A stretch of 64,000 nucleotides of DNA from Scedosporium boydii (Eukaryota > Ascomycota > Sordariomycetes > Microascales > Microascaceae), in the NCBI GenBank assembly GCA_002221725.1, contig NJFT01000186.1, forward strand, positions 1 to 64,000, given 5' to 3'. The translations under genes and the position numbers were made by a program. Positions 12,947 to 24,652 of the stretch are shown piece after piece (positions within the stretch are counted from its first letter, which is position 1; each line of letters begins with the position of its first letter). Below the pieces are notes generated by a model, which saw nothing but the letters and a program-made list of their open reading frames with translations, was not told the DNA's origin and did not search any database.

Positions 12947-14540
12947 TGTTGTGGTTGGTATTCTCCGCGGAAAAAGGAAAGGTCAATTGGGTGTGTGGAT
13001 GGGTGTATTAGTGCGATTGATAAGATGGGGCGGTTGGGGAAAGAGTGTTTGTGCCTTTCACCTTTCCTTTTGAGGGAGAATACAAGGTGGTGAGAGTTTG
13101 TCTCAGAGGAAGTAAGTGACGAGAGATGTGCCATGCATGACATCAATCGACTGATATTACTAATTTTTTTCTTGCTCTTTGTTTCGGAGCTTTTGGGAGC
13201 TTGGGTCATATCCCACCGGCAAGATCTCGGCTACTGGGGCTGGTTCATTATTAATCCAGCGTCGAGCTGAGACAATGCGATGCGTGCAATTGTCTTGGTA
13301 CGGGTCGAGCATTTCTCAGGGCTTATAAATGTTAATCGAGGTACATCAGTTGATATATTCTTGGTTCTTGTTGAGCGAAATCGAGTTTTGGAGAGCATAT
13401 ATTATCTTTTTCTACCTTGGTAATCTATGATGGACAGGCACCAAAGTTAAATCGGATTGGGGCTAACGTCGCAACGGTCAGGGACAGCTCCAGTTGCCGA
13501 AGCGGACCATTTGAAGCTCACCCCCCAGCGACGTTTGACTGCAGATGAAGCCTCATTTACAAGAGTATGCCCCAGCTGAGACTCCCGGGCCGTCGTGAGA
13601 ACCTAGAGACACAGCTCCAGGAATAATGATGAAGCTTGCTGTCCATCAACGATTTCGATTACTGTTGGAGTAATTCACTCGGCCACGTGGACATGACGTG
13701 GGAGGTACCCTCCATGAGCTCGGGTTTATCAGGAATATTTCGGCTCCCTTCAGGGCAAGGTACAGGGCTAGTGAACAGCTGGTGCCCGTACCTCGTGTAA
13801 TCTAGAAATCCGCATCATGGCATGAACGGCGAACTCGGGGATGGTGGTGGAGATGCCGGGCCTCCAGGATATCGCGTAGTTCTGAGCTCGGATAGAGAGC
13901 TCCCACGAATTATGAACTGAACTACTGACCGAAGACGGTGCACCCGCGTTCTCCGACTTGGTTTGCTACACAAGTAAGATCATTAAATACCCAATACAGT
14001 GCGGCGGTTTCTCCATCCTAGGTTCCTCAGCTCGAGAGCTGTTCGCTTGGGTTTGCGCAGCGATTTCTTCAGCGGGAAGTGGGGGACTGGATGAATGTAC
14101 TTTCAAATGTAGCAGCTTCGAGCCTTTTGATGGTGGGGTCTACGCACGTGACATGATTTGGGGAGACCATCTCTTCAAGAACAGTAGCATTCCAGCAAAC
14201 TCTCCAATGCAAAATCCTCCTTCTCCTTGAACCCAATTCCAAGACGCGCAACAAGCCATCCTTGCGCCTCTAGATTCTCTCAAACTCGATATTGTAAAGG
14301 TATGGTATTACTAGTGATGTTTATTATTTCCTTGCCAGGTCGTCTATGATGATTTTTATCTATTGGAGCTGTCTGATTTCTTCAAAAGTGCTGAAGCAAA
14401 TTTTATACGCAACAAAATTCTGAACGACTTTCCCTGGCAGGATACATTCCATTGCCCCCTAGGATAATGTTACCAAGTCAGTTTTGCTAACTGCCTTGTA
14501 GAACGTAGAACAGTGAGGAAGAGAGATAACCCTTGCGACC
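12947..14540. other. Intergenic region between divergent mcr1 and ssu72
   Basis: No protein gene is supported. The open frames here (up to 90 codons) carry no motif. The stretch presumably holds both promoters. Confidence 0.4.
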
Positions 14541-15384
14541 ATGGCGACGGAAGTAACGAACGGTAACGGTGTAGCTTCGGACGTGGCGAAGAATGGCGAT
14601 GGCCATGGATCGTCGGACTTCAAGCTCAAGTTTTGCACAGTCTGTGCCAGTAATCAGAACAGGTATGGAACATCATCCAAGTTACGTCTTCCATTCCGTC
14701 ATTTCCCTCCTAACCGTGAGCGCTAGATCCATGGAGGCACATCTGAGGTTGTCTCTAGCCAACTACCCAGTCATTTCCTTCGGAACGGGATCCCTCGTCC
14801 GACTACCCGGTCCGACCATCACGCAGCCTAATGTATACCAATTCAATAAGACCTCATACGACAGTATGTACAAGGAGCTTGAAGCGAAGGATCCTAGGCT
14901 ATACAAGGCCAACGGTCTACTCAACATGTTGGAACGTAATCGCGGCGTCAAGTGGGGTCCCGAGAGGTGGCAGGACTGGCCGATTGGCTTCCCGAGACTT
15001 CAACATTCGAATGACAAGGGAAGCGAAGGCACCGAGGGTGGCATTGTAGACGTTGTCTTTACTTGCGAGGAGAGGTGTTGGGATGCAGTGATTGATGACC
15101 TACATTGGCGAGGTGCGCCGCTGAACCGGCCCGTTCACGTCTTCAACGTCGATATCAAGGATAACCACGAGGAAGCCTTGGTTGGTGGCAGAGGTATCTT
15201 GGATCTCGCCAACTCGCTTAATAAGGCCGCGATAGAAGAGCGGGAGCGCACTGGGCATTCCGCCTTTGACAATGGCAGCTCATCTGGGAGGGCCAGCTTT
15301 GATGAGCGGGTCCCGGAGATCCTGGCTGAGTGGCAAGAGAGGTGGCCCAATCTACCCGCTGTTTGGACGTTGGCTTGGTTCTGA
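14541..15384 (+). CDS. ssu72: RNA polymerase II CTD phosphatase Ssu72
   Basis: Two exons fit, 14541-14662 and 14727-15384, giving 259 residues. The phosphatase P-loop has the CX5R form: Cys35 begins CASNQNR, ending at Arg41, followed by SMEAH, which is the Ssu72 signature. Conserved stretches '[17 protein letters not shown]', '[13 protein letters not shown]', '[14 protein letters not shown]' and '[18 protein letters not shown]' follow. Ssu72 removes Ser5/Ser7 phosphates from the polymerase II C-terminal domain and works in the cleavage and polyadenylation factor during 3' end formation. The first intron (64 nt) splits the codon of the catalytic Arg41. The N-terminal 25 residues are Gly/Asn-rich and variable. 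The C-terminal part is longer than in yeast (206 residues) by an acidic/Ser-rich insertion near residue 215. Confidence 0.93.
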
Positions 15385-18300
15385 GCAGGCCCACCCATAC
15401 CTTTACAGGACCGGGTTATTACTTGTTCCGATGATGTTCGCGGAGGTTTTTTTCTCCTTCTACGGCAGACGATTTACGAAGACATGCCACTTTTGTATCA
15501 TGATTCATGGCCTCTCGTTTCTACGAGGGCAAGGTTGGTGGGTCGGGTTTGGTTTTTATGGCGTTTTTGGGAGTTATCCGATCTTATACCCCACGGCATA
15601 AACTAGGAAGACAGCACAGTGAATAAGATGAAACATCTCCGTCGCTGGCGAGGAAGCTCAGCGAGGAGGGAACTTATTAATACATACATTCTCTTTAAGC
15701 AGAATTGCCGGTCGGCGTTTACCTAAAGTGCCTAGGATGGGAATGATTGTCTGGTCTTCTCACATCGGAGGAGAAACCGACCGAACTCTTCTCTATTCAA
15801 GACGAAACACAACACGTCACTCCCCGGGCAGACTGACTTGGGCTGTTGGGAAGGCCAACGCCAAGGGTTTGTCGAATCTCGGTCGCCATTACACTGAATC
15901 GAGGTCGATCAGGGACGAGAGAAGTGAGGACAAGAAAACAGAAAAGAAAGTCTGAGCCCTATGCAGGTATGGGGCAAAAAATCTGGGGTTCAGGCAATGG
16001 GTGACGAGGATGGGCGAAGGGAGATTATTCTAGAATGAAAATAAAAGAGGGCGGGCCTCGTGATGCCCCGTGGACAGCTTGTGCATGTTAACCTTGTCGG
16101 ACCTGTCGATCTTGACCATGTGGACTTTTTGTTCGAAGAAGGGACGAGGTTGTAGTTAGGATCTTCGTATGTGTACGGGACATCAAACGGTAATGGACGG
16201 GACAGAGGCTCCAACAAGTCTCGGAGGCTCATTTATTGAAGAACGTTATAACGCTTGTTTCCGCGGCGTGATACACGAGCGAAGAGTTTAAAGGAGAGGA
16301 AAACCGAGAGTCGGGTTACTACTTCGTATCGTTGGAGTTGTTGTTCGAGACATCAAAGAAATGTTTATTTACTTTTACCTTCTTGAGAAACGAAACTGGA
16401 ACACGGGCCGGGCGGGAGGAGAGTATCTGTTCAGTTGCCGTATGTCTCTGAGAGGAGTGTTTTTCCTTCTCTTTCTTTCAAAGCACTCTAGTTCTTACGG
16501 CAATCGTTGAGAGGCTAAGACAAGAAAACGATTCTATCGAGACACAACATCAAGAGCCGAGACAAGGCAGCGGAGCAGAGGCCAAAGCGCAAACATCCCA
16601 AGAGAAAACCGAACATCTGGTCAGGATCAACGGGGCAAGTTAATGCGTCTACAGCGTCGTCTTGTGGAGAACTGGTTTGGCGAAATGTTCGGACAAAGGA
16701 AAATCATGCCCCATGGGTTGAGGTGGTAGTCGAGAGATCGTGACAAGGGAGCGGGCCAGCTGACGTGGGAGTTGAGAAGGAGACGCCTATATGCATGGAG
16801 ATTGTTAGTGGAACATCCTGGCTGAGATCCTTCTTTTTGGTTCATGCGCTGCGTGGAGACTACAAGGAGGGGGTAGACGAGAGCCTGGAAAATGGAAGAA
16901 GATCTGGTCGGGGGAGGGAAGGTTGGCGTTGAGTCTCTGTCTTATTTCTCCGGCTTGCCCCCTGATCTGCGGACGGGAACTTTGAGATTTAAGAAGAGTC
17001 TGGGGTACTTGTAGCATTCTACCGTCGGATGAACTGGACGACTACGAAGTTGATTACAGTGAGGACATGCTATTACCGTAATAGCCGCCTGAGACCAGAT
17101 GTAGGTTCTACGTGTTCGAAGATAGTGAAGGTATCGTGGTCTTCTCAGAGCAATAGCAAAGTGGAGAAGAGGACTTCGCATGGAGCGAAAATGCCCAAAA
17201 TCTTCACACTTCGAGACGGCCGATTCGCCGATGGAGACTTTTCCTGGAACCAGCCCTTCCCGGCTTTTTTTTTTTTTTTTTTTCATCTTGGCTTCTCAGG
17301 CTGGCATCGAGCTCGAAAAGGAGACTCTCATCTGTGGAACTTATCCGAAAAAAATTGGGTGGCCGCAGAATGGGATCGAGGCAATCTTCTTGCGAGGAGC
17401 AAACGGCAAGCACTTCGTCATCCACGTCGTCATCCACTTCACACCACGACACCACACTAAACACCGAATCGTGGAGGAAGTGCAAATCGCAACTTGAGGA
17501 ATCACGCTTGGCCTGAGTTAGGCTTAACCCGTGGGGGGAGAGACTGCTGTTTTACCTCTCGTAGATTCGTAGTACTACTATTTCGCTAGTGTGAGGCTAT
17601 CTCGTTTCTCCTGCGCAAGCCCGGTGCTAGTCTCTTCGAATCGTGCGTCCCCTTTCTTCCATCTCTCCTTCTCCCGACAACAAAGGCAGCTGAAGTGATA
17701 CGCAACTCGATGGCGCGAGATATCTGGCGACGGTCAATCAAAATGGGCTTCGGAAAGCGCTCGAAATGATTTGACTTTAGCGCCGTGTGCAGCCACCGAA
17801 AGCGCCAGGGGTCAAATCTAAGCTTCCAATGTGGCTAGCGCCATCGGACGTGGATAAGGATGGAGTGTTTTGCGTGGGCGCTATTGGACTTCTCTTGCGG
17901 TCTGTTCAAATTTTGGTCAACATTGATGGTGCGTTTGGGCACCAATCAATCAATATATCTTCTACCTTTGTCTGCCTGCTGAAGTTCGATTTTATGAGGG
18001 TGTCTTCTCCACCTTTTTGCCTCCGTACTCCCGAGTCCCTGGCCTCCATGGCTTGGAATGGAAGGGCGCAGCATCAATCCGTGATGAAATGGCCAGCTGG
18101 GAAAGCAGGAACAGGAGACCACAGAGTCGGTCAGCGCAGCAAGTACCGTGGTTTCTAGCGCAGGAGAGTGCAGCGACAAGAGAATGTGGGGCGTCAAATT
18201 AGAGTGTTCGCCAGCCGTGCTTGCCACTTGGTGCCTGCATTAATTGCGGTTGCCCAAACAGGGGCCTGTAATTACACAGAATAATATTTCCTGTCCATGT

Positions 18301-20008
18301 CCTCCTTCCTCAATGTCCTTTCCACATGCACATGCGAAATGAAGATTTCAGAACCGTGAAGTGTACTTCGTACGCTACACTACTTCGTACGTACTTGTAC
18401 AATTATCCCGCCATCAAACCTCGCGACTGCACCAATGCCTGTGTGTCATGACGGTGACGGTGGGATTGTTGTTTCCTTTTCTGCTTCGACGATCTCTGTT
18501 GTTCACGGACCAGCTGCAAAGTGACCAAGCCGTGATCGCTGGCAACGGTGTCAACGGACACTCACTCATGAATCACAATCACAGCGGACAAGTATGAAGT
18601 ACAACATTGGTGTAAGTATGAATTGCGTACTTCGTCGATCGGTGTCGAGTGTTCTTATGAAGTACAAGTCGCCCTTCCTAAACGCCGCCTTCAAGATCTC
18701 ACGCAAAAGTATCGATACAAAAACCGATCTTCCTTCCCATGCCCCTTGCCAGGTCCGACCCAATCGTCGCACTTGCTCTTTGGCGCTCATTTCGGAGGCC
18801 CTTGACTTTTCTCAAAGTATGTCCAGCACAGCCTCAGTACCTGCTAACAGCCGGTGGGGATCGTCGAGGTACCGGATTATGGGCATAAAGTACCTCTTTC
18901 CCTGATGCAATGCGGAAACTGTTGGGCAGCTCGCAGCAAATTTCAGGTAGGCAGGAACCGCTTCAGGGAAGTCGAGTGACTCGGCTCGGAGCTCCCTTTG
19001 TTTGCTATACTCCTTCCCGGCCTTCGCTACCTTCCTCTGGTGCGCCACGCCGCGCCCCTTCCCTGACCTTCTCATTGGGGTAACCTTGTACCAGTACTCC
19101 CTGAAATCCCCCTTTCGTACCTCCTGAATTGTACTTCGTACCTGCCAGATTTGCCTGCCCCAAAGTCAATTCCCCTGCAGCAGCGGCGGTCTGGAGCAGA
19201 CGCCCTTCGTCCTTTGGAAGGTGTCGACGACCCCCAATTGGGTCACCCCGTCCATGCAGGCACAGTTTCCCCATTGGCTGGTCCCAAACCCTTGTCGGTC
19301 ACCGTGACGTTTCATGCTTCACCACTGCCCGTCGCGGATTTCCTCGTCCCACGCAAATCCTCTCTGATTGTTCTCGTTCTTTTTCCTTGTATTGGCCATA
19401 CTTTGTAATTATTCTTCCCACATTGTCCGGGAGCAAAAGAGACAGATCGTGAGATTCTCACCCTTGAAGAGTCACGAACGCTGCCCTTGTAGCGACTCGG
19501 AACTCAGTGTCGCCAAAGGTTCGACCTGCATAAGCAATTGTGCTCGAAATTGCCTTCCGAGATACCCCTATTATAATCACGGCGTTCGATAAAGCGGCCT
19601 CGAAAAAAAACCTCCATCCCGAATATTCAGGCCGGAAACAACGAAGTCAAACTTAGACTTCACTCAGAAAGGCGACCACCCATAGTAACTGACGGCAATC
19701 CGAAATCACGCCCAATCTACCAGACAAACTAGGAGCCCATCCAGACCCTCGCCTCTTGACTTGTAGTATTTCAGGGCATTCCCAACGCCTGCGACGCCCA
19801 TTTTCTCCTCCAAAGCGACCTGAACATAGCGAAGGAGAATAGGGAAGAAACAAGAAAGACGAACCAAAGAGACCATCGACTGATAGGTTCTCTCGACGAT
19901 CTCGTGAAACATTTTAATCCCTCTCCAATCTCAGAGCGCAACGAATCGAGACTCGAACTGCTCTGGTCGGCTCGGGAAGGACGAATCCGAATACAACTCA
20001 ACAATAAT
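15385..20008. other. 4.6-kb non-coding stretch upstream of spa2
   Basis: No gene with recognisable domains is seen on either strand. Short open frames (for example 16232-15990 minus, 80 codons, ATG start; 17029-17460 plus) show no family resemblance. The stretch holds a 22-nt T tract (17263-17284) and several copies of a TACTTCGTAC motif (16319-16329, 18364-18394, 18627-18635, 19131-19141). The final part is probably the long 5' UTR and promoter of spa2. Unannotated non-coding transcripts are possible but cannot be shown. Confidence 0.45.
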
Positions 20009-22926
20009 ATGAACGGGCGAAATGCACCATTGTCACCAGTATCTATAGGCGGAAACGATCGGTCGTCCAACATGTCCAAGTACGGCGACGGCGGCCCGTT
20101 CCCCAACAACCGCGGTCAACTTATATCTCCCCCTAATTCCGGAGGCTCGAATGGAGGCCTGAACGGATTCCCACCCGTCGCCCGGAGCGTCGGTGGCCCT
20201 TCTCCCCCGCCATCTATCGCCCGATCGAGCCAAGGCACGAACATGTACGCGAGGAGCGAAAGCGGGAGGAGCACAAAGGATGACCAGACAGAGGCCATCC
20301 TCGGCGAACACTACCTAGCTCTACGGAGATTCCTCAACGGCCGTAACGGCAGGACGACTGGTGCTACCGCGAAGGCCAAAGATAAGCTTTTGCGCCTGAC
20401 AAGTGTGCAGTTCGTCGAGCTTAGCACAGATGTCTACGACGAATTGATGCGCCGCCAGGACTCTCGTGCCCCTCCTTCCTTACCTGCCGAAAATGGCTTC
20501 CACCCCAAGCGAAACCAGGCCCGCCAGAAGCTATCATCTCTCGGCCCCGACCGATTCCAGAGCCTGGTTACCGACGTGTTCACCGAACTCGAGAGGAGAT
20601 TCCCTAATTTTGTTGAGGGCGACATCCCTCCTCGCATGTCAATCAGCCGTTCCGGAACCCCCGCAAATGGCCTGCCGCCTAGGAATGCGAGCAGGAGAAG
20701 ACCTTCAGATGCGAGTTCCGTCAGGGGTCCTGGTGGTGGCTATGCTTACTCGATACCTCCCTCGCCAAGCCTCGCTCCCGGCGAGTTTGGTCGTCCGCTT
20801 CAGAAGCAGTTCCAAAGTAATACCATCGTACCGAACAAGAGCACCATGGTGGAGGAAGATGATGATGCTGAAGACCGGGAGCCCTTTGCGGCGATTCGCC
20901 GGGCGCCGACTGGCTTAAACGATCCAAGGCCGGACACCCAGGCAAGTCCGGTGCAATCGGAGGTATGTTGACCACTCAAAACATCCATGAACACCATGGA
21001 CTGGCCCCAACTTTTCTCCTCTCCCACGCAGCTTCGTATGACAGTAACAGCTAACGATGGGGGATACTGCAGACGGATAAGAGACTCATCGAGGATTACC
21101 AGGTTCAGGTACAAGAGCTTCGCGAGAAGCTCGATAGCATGGAAGACGACATGAAGAGGAAGGATGACGAAATGAACCGAATGCTTGACGATGAGCGGTC
21201 AAGATCTAGTGCCGCCAATATGGAAAAGAAGGAGTGGGATGATCTACGTGTAAGCCTCGAGAAGAGACTTGCCGAGGCGCAAGATCTCAACGACTCTTTA
21301 CGAGACGAGATTGAACGCCTGCGGTCCGACCACGCTAGTGAGACGAGAGAGTTGAGAAATCAGCTCGCCGATATGGACGATAGGATAGACCAGGAGCGCC
21401 GAGCCGCGGCTGCTGCTGCTGCCGCCGCCGCTACTTCCGGCCCTGCCAATTCGGGCAATGCCGACCGAGAACTACAGCGCGAGAACCAGGAGCTTCAGGA
21501 GGCCTTGCGCGAACAACAGGCCATCACCGAAGAAGTGCGTCGTAGCGCCCAGGATGCTCTGAGAGAAATGCGGGAACTGTCTCAGCAGAGCAGCTCTACA
21601 TACGAGCGACAGGAGGATCTGGAAAGGACGGTAGAGCAGCTCGAGCAGGAAGTTAGGGACTGGAGGAACCGATACACTCGGGCCAAGACTCAGCTCCGAA
21701 GCATGCGCGCTTCGTCGCTCGGACTTCCCGCGGAGAGGGATGCGACCAAGTATTTGCGAGAACGAGGTCTTACGGCGGATAACGGTCTGGTGAAGGACGT
21801 CCACGTTACCAAGTTCCAGGTTGCCATCGATGACACTCTACAACAGGCACGAACCGACATGCCCGAGAAGGTGATGGATGCCATGAAGGCAGCAATTGTT
21901 GGCGTGCGGAGGATAACCAAGGACATCGACGAGACTGGCGCCTCGTCAAGGAATGACGACTTCGCGCAACAGATTTCGAAGGCGAAGGGCAAGGTTTCTG
22001 GGGCTGCGAATGCCTTCATCACCGCGGCCAAGAACCATGCCAACTCGGCCGGTATATCTCCCGTTTCCATCCTCGATGCTTCGGCATCCCACCTTGTTGC
22101 GGCTATTGTTGAGCTGCTGCAGATGGTCAAGATGCGGCCGACTCCCGCCGGCGAACTGGAAGACGAAGATGATGATGGCACAGTAACGCCACTGGACTCG
22201 TCCACCGGGTTCTTCTCTCCGCAGAGCTCGAGGCAAGAATCCATGACGACTCAGGAGTCCCTACCCCCTCCTCCAGCGCCACCGTTCCGAGGACTGGGAG
22301 GCTCTCGGCTGAGTGGCGACTCGTCTGCCTACAGCCCTGTCAACTCTCCCCGAGAATCGAGGGACCAGACTTTTAACCGACCACCGATGAACATGAATGG
22401 AATCGGCAGCATGGGTCGGATCGACGAGATGAACGGAAATGGGATGAACGGTAACTACTACGATACGAACAAGAACCTCCCACCACCACCGGCCGGTACC
22501 TACGACAACCTACCCTCGCAATACGGACAGTCCGACGACCTGAAGATCTACCTCGAAGACCAGACTGCACTCCTCGTGTCGAGCATTCAAAATCTCGTGG
22601 GCTCCATCCGCAGCAGCGCGTCTCTCGAGCAGATCACGGACCAGATTGAGGCTATCGTCGGTGTGGCGGGTAAGGTCATTGGTGAGACCCAGTCCAGTGG
22701 CAACGCGCAGCTCGTGGTGCGTCTCGAAGCCAGCCGTGACAAGCTGCTCAACGCCAACAAGCAAGGGCAGACGATCGCCGCCAAGGGAAAGGGTCCCAAC
22801 GACAGGGAGTGGAAGATGTGGACTCAGAACCTGCCGCCCATTGCGTTTGAGCTTGCGAGGGAGATGAAGGAGTTGGTGCAAAACGTCGATCAGCTAGCCA
22901 TTCCCAACGGCGATGACTTTTCTTGA
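20009..22926 (+). CDS. spa2: Polarisome scaffold protein Spa2
   Basis: Two exons fit, 20009-20962 and 21073-22926, with a 110-nt intron, giving 935 residues. I chose the ATG at 20009 (after ACAATA), 35 codons inside a longer frame, because the upstream codons look untranslated. The N-terminal half carries the paired Spa2 homology (SHD/GIT) repeats: 'DKLLRLTSVQFVELSTDVYDELMRRQ' (first copy, near 125-150) and 'RQKLSSLGPDRFQSLVTDVFTELERR' (near 172-197). A long coiled coil follows (about 325-535), then the conserved block 'FQVAIDDTLQQARTD' and a C-terminal helical domain after a Pro/Gly/Asn-rich linker. Spa2 scaffolds the polarisome at hyphal tips, binding formins, Bud6 and MAP-kinase kinases. 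Low-complexity Ala and Pro runs are typical. Confidence 0.9.
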
Positions 22927-24652
22927 TCTGATACGATTTGAGCAAATTTTATGAGGACGGCCGAGCTTTTTCCCTTTGCTATAGCGAAGTTTGTTCGGAT
23001 ATAGATGCGCCCATTTGGCTACTGGCCATGCATATTTGAAACATTTCTGCCGTTTCTTTCCTTTTTATATTTTCCCCCATATATTTTTGATACCCTCACT
23101 CTTTCTGTTGCAACACCGGACCAGGGGACACTCGTTTGAGCCCTGCCAAGAGTATGGAGGAAAACTGGCGTCAAGTGGTGGTTGGAGTGGCTGGGCGTTT
23201 TTCTGGGAGCCGTATTGGGGGGAGGTGGGAGTTCTCTCCCTTCTTTTTTTTCTTCTACTTTATCCTCCTTTCTATTTTTGCCTTTTCTTTTTCTCTTTAT
23301 CATTTTGGAACATATTTCTTGATCATCCCCCTCCCCTTGTCTTCTTTTTTCTTCTCTTGTTATACATTATTTTTCTCTTCCGAGTTTAGGGTAAAATAGC
23401 ATGGATGCCTGTATAGAAGAGGACGGCCGTTGTTTTTTTTTACTGCCCATGATTGAATAGGGGCTGGGTTTTAATCTTCCCTCTTCCCCTATTTTCTCTC
23501 CCTCTCCCCTTTCCCTTCTTTCTCCTCGATCCTGAAATAACCACACTCGCCCTATCCTCGTTTATCATTTCATTTTATATCTGCCACTAGGGTTGGGGAA
23601 GATGGAGGAGGGAGCGATCTGCCACAATAGTCGATGATTGGAAAGAGAATCATGAGGGAGGAAGCATCCGAAGAGAGAGATTTGCGGGTAGATGTGGTGG
23701 ATTTATATATAGCAGGTATTGTGTAATGAAGAGCATGAGTATTTTGTTAGTTGAATGGCTATGTATCCTGAGTCTGGAGGTGTGACTTGTGTTCTTGAAG
23801 GAAATCTGAACTCCACTACTATCAGAACCTTTGCCAAAGAAAGTAAGAAAACAGCAGAAGACCCGAGTCAGTCACACGGGATGAACCGGGTCACCGGGGC
23901 TCGGTCCGGCAGGCGGGAGGACGGGCCCGGCCTCAGTCCTAGCTTCATCTCGAATAACTACCATTGCTCCCAAAGACCGGTCCGGAGGCATGTAGCTTTG
24001 GTAAACAGGAGCTAACCTTGGCCCATTAAACCCATCCTCATCGGCAAGGATATAGTTGGACCAGGCCGGATCGTGCCAGCATCTCCGTCATGCGCCGTGT
24101 GGATCATCACCAGCTCTTGCCAGTGAAGGCGCGAGCTGCAACCCCAAAACAAACAATTCAACAAGTCGATGGTATCGTACCCTGTCCACCACCCATGCTG
24201 CTTCGTCTTCCCACTCCCCCTAGAACTAAAAAGAGCAAATCCTCATTCCGCATCCAATGATTTAATCTCCCCAAGAGGGTCGTATTCATGCATCACTGTC
24301 AACGAAGCCGACACCAGCTGTCACCAGCTCACGGCGATGGCACTGATACGTTCGCGACTCGCTTCATCCTCATCTTTGCCCCGCGTCCCACCACCATCAA
24401 TTGATGATGGATGGTGGAACATGGAACGAAGGGCGCCTCATCCCTGTCGGTTAATGTGTCTGATATAGAGCAACAACCCTCCAGTCACGGTTGCAACGGG
24501 TAAGTAAATTTTGGGCTTCATTTTCTCTCTCTCTTTATTTACAACCGCCTCATTTATCCATCACTTCCCCCACCTGTTCGCTTTATATATCCCCTTGGAT
24601 ATAGATCCATCCATCGACAGTCGATATCAACTGTATATAAAGTCGGACTTGC
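22927..24652. other. Spacer between spa2 and the DNAJC11-like gene
   Basis: The left 800 nt are T/C-rich and probably include the spa2 3' UTR. No ORF with a recognisable motif is seen. The right 200 nt hold a CT repeat (24524-24535) and TATATA-like sequences (24585-24640) just upstream of the next start, consistent with a promoter. Confidence 0.45.

Noticed and set aside
12143..13093. Plus-strand ORFs over the MCR1 locus
   Set aside because: Antisense to a clear NADH-cytochrome b5 reductase; Gly/Ala/Arg-rich shadow composition.
15990..16232. 80-codon minus ORF with ATG and plausible composition
   Set aside because: No recognised family, no sign of continuation, single weak candidate; kept only as a note in the long spacer.
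23019..23399. Poly-hydrophobic ORFs downstream of spa2
   Set aside because: Made only of T-rich tracts that read as Phe/Leu; this is the 3' UTR.
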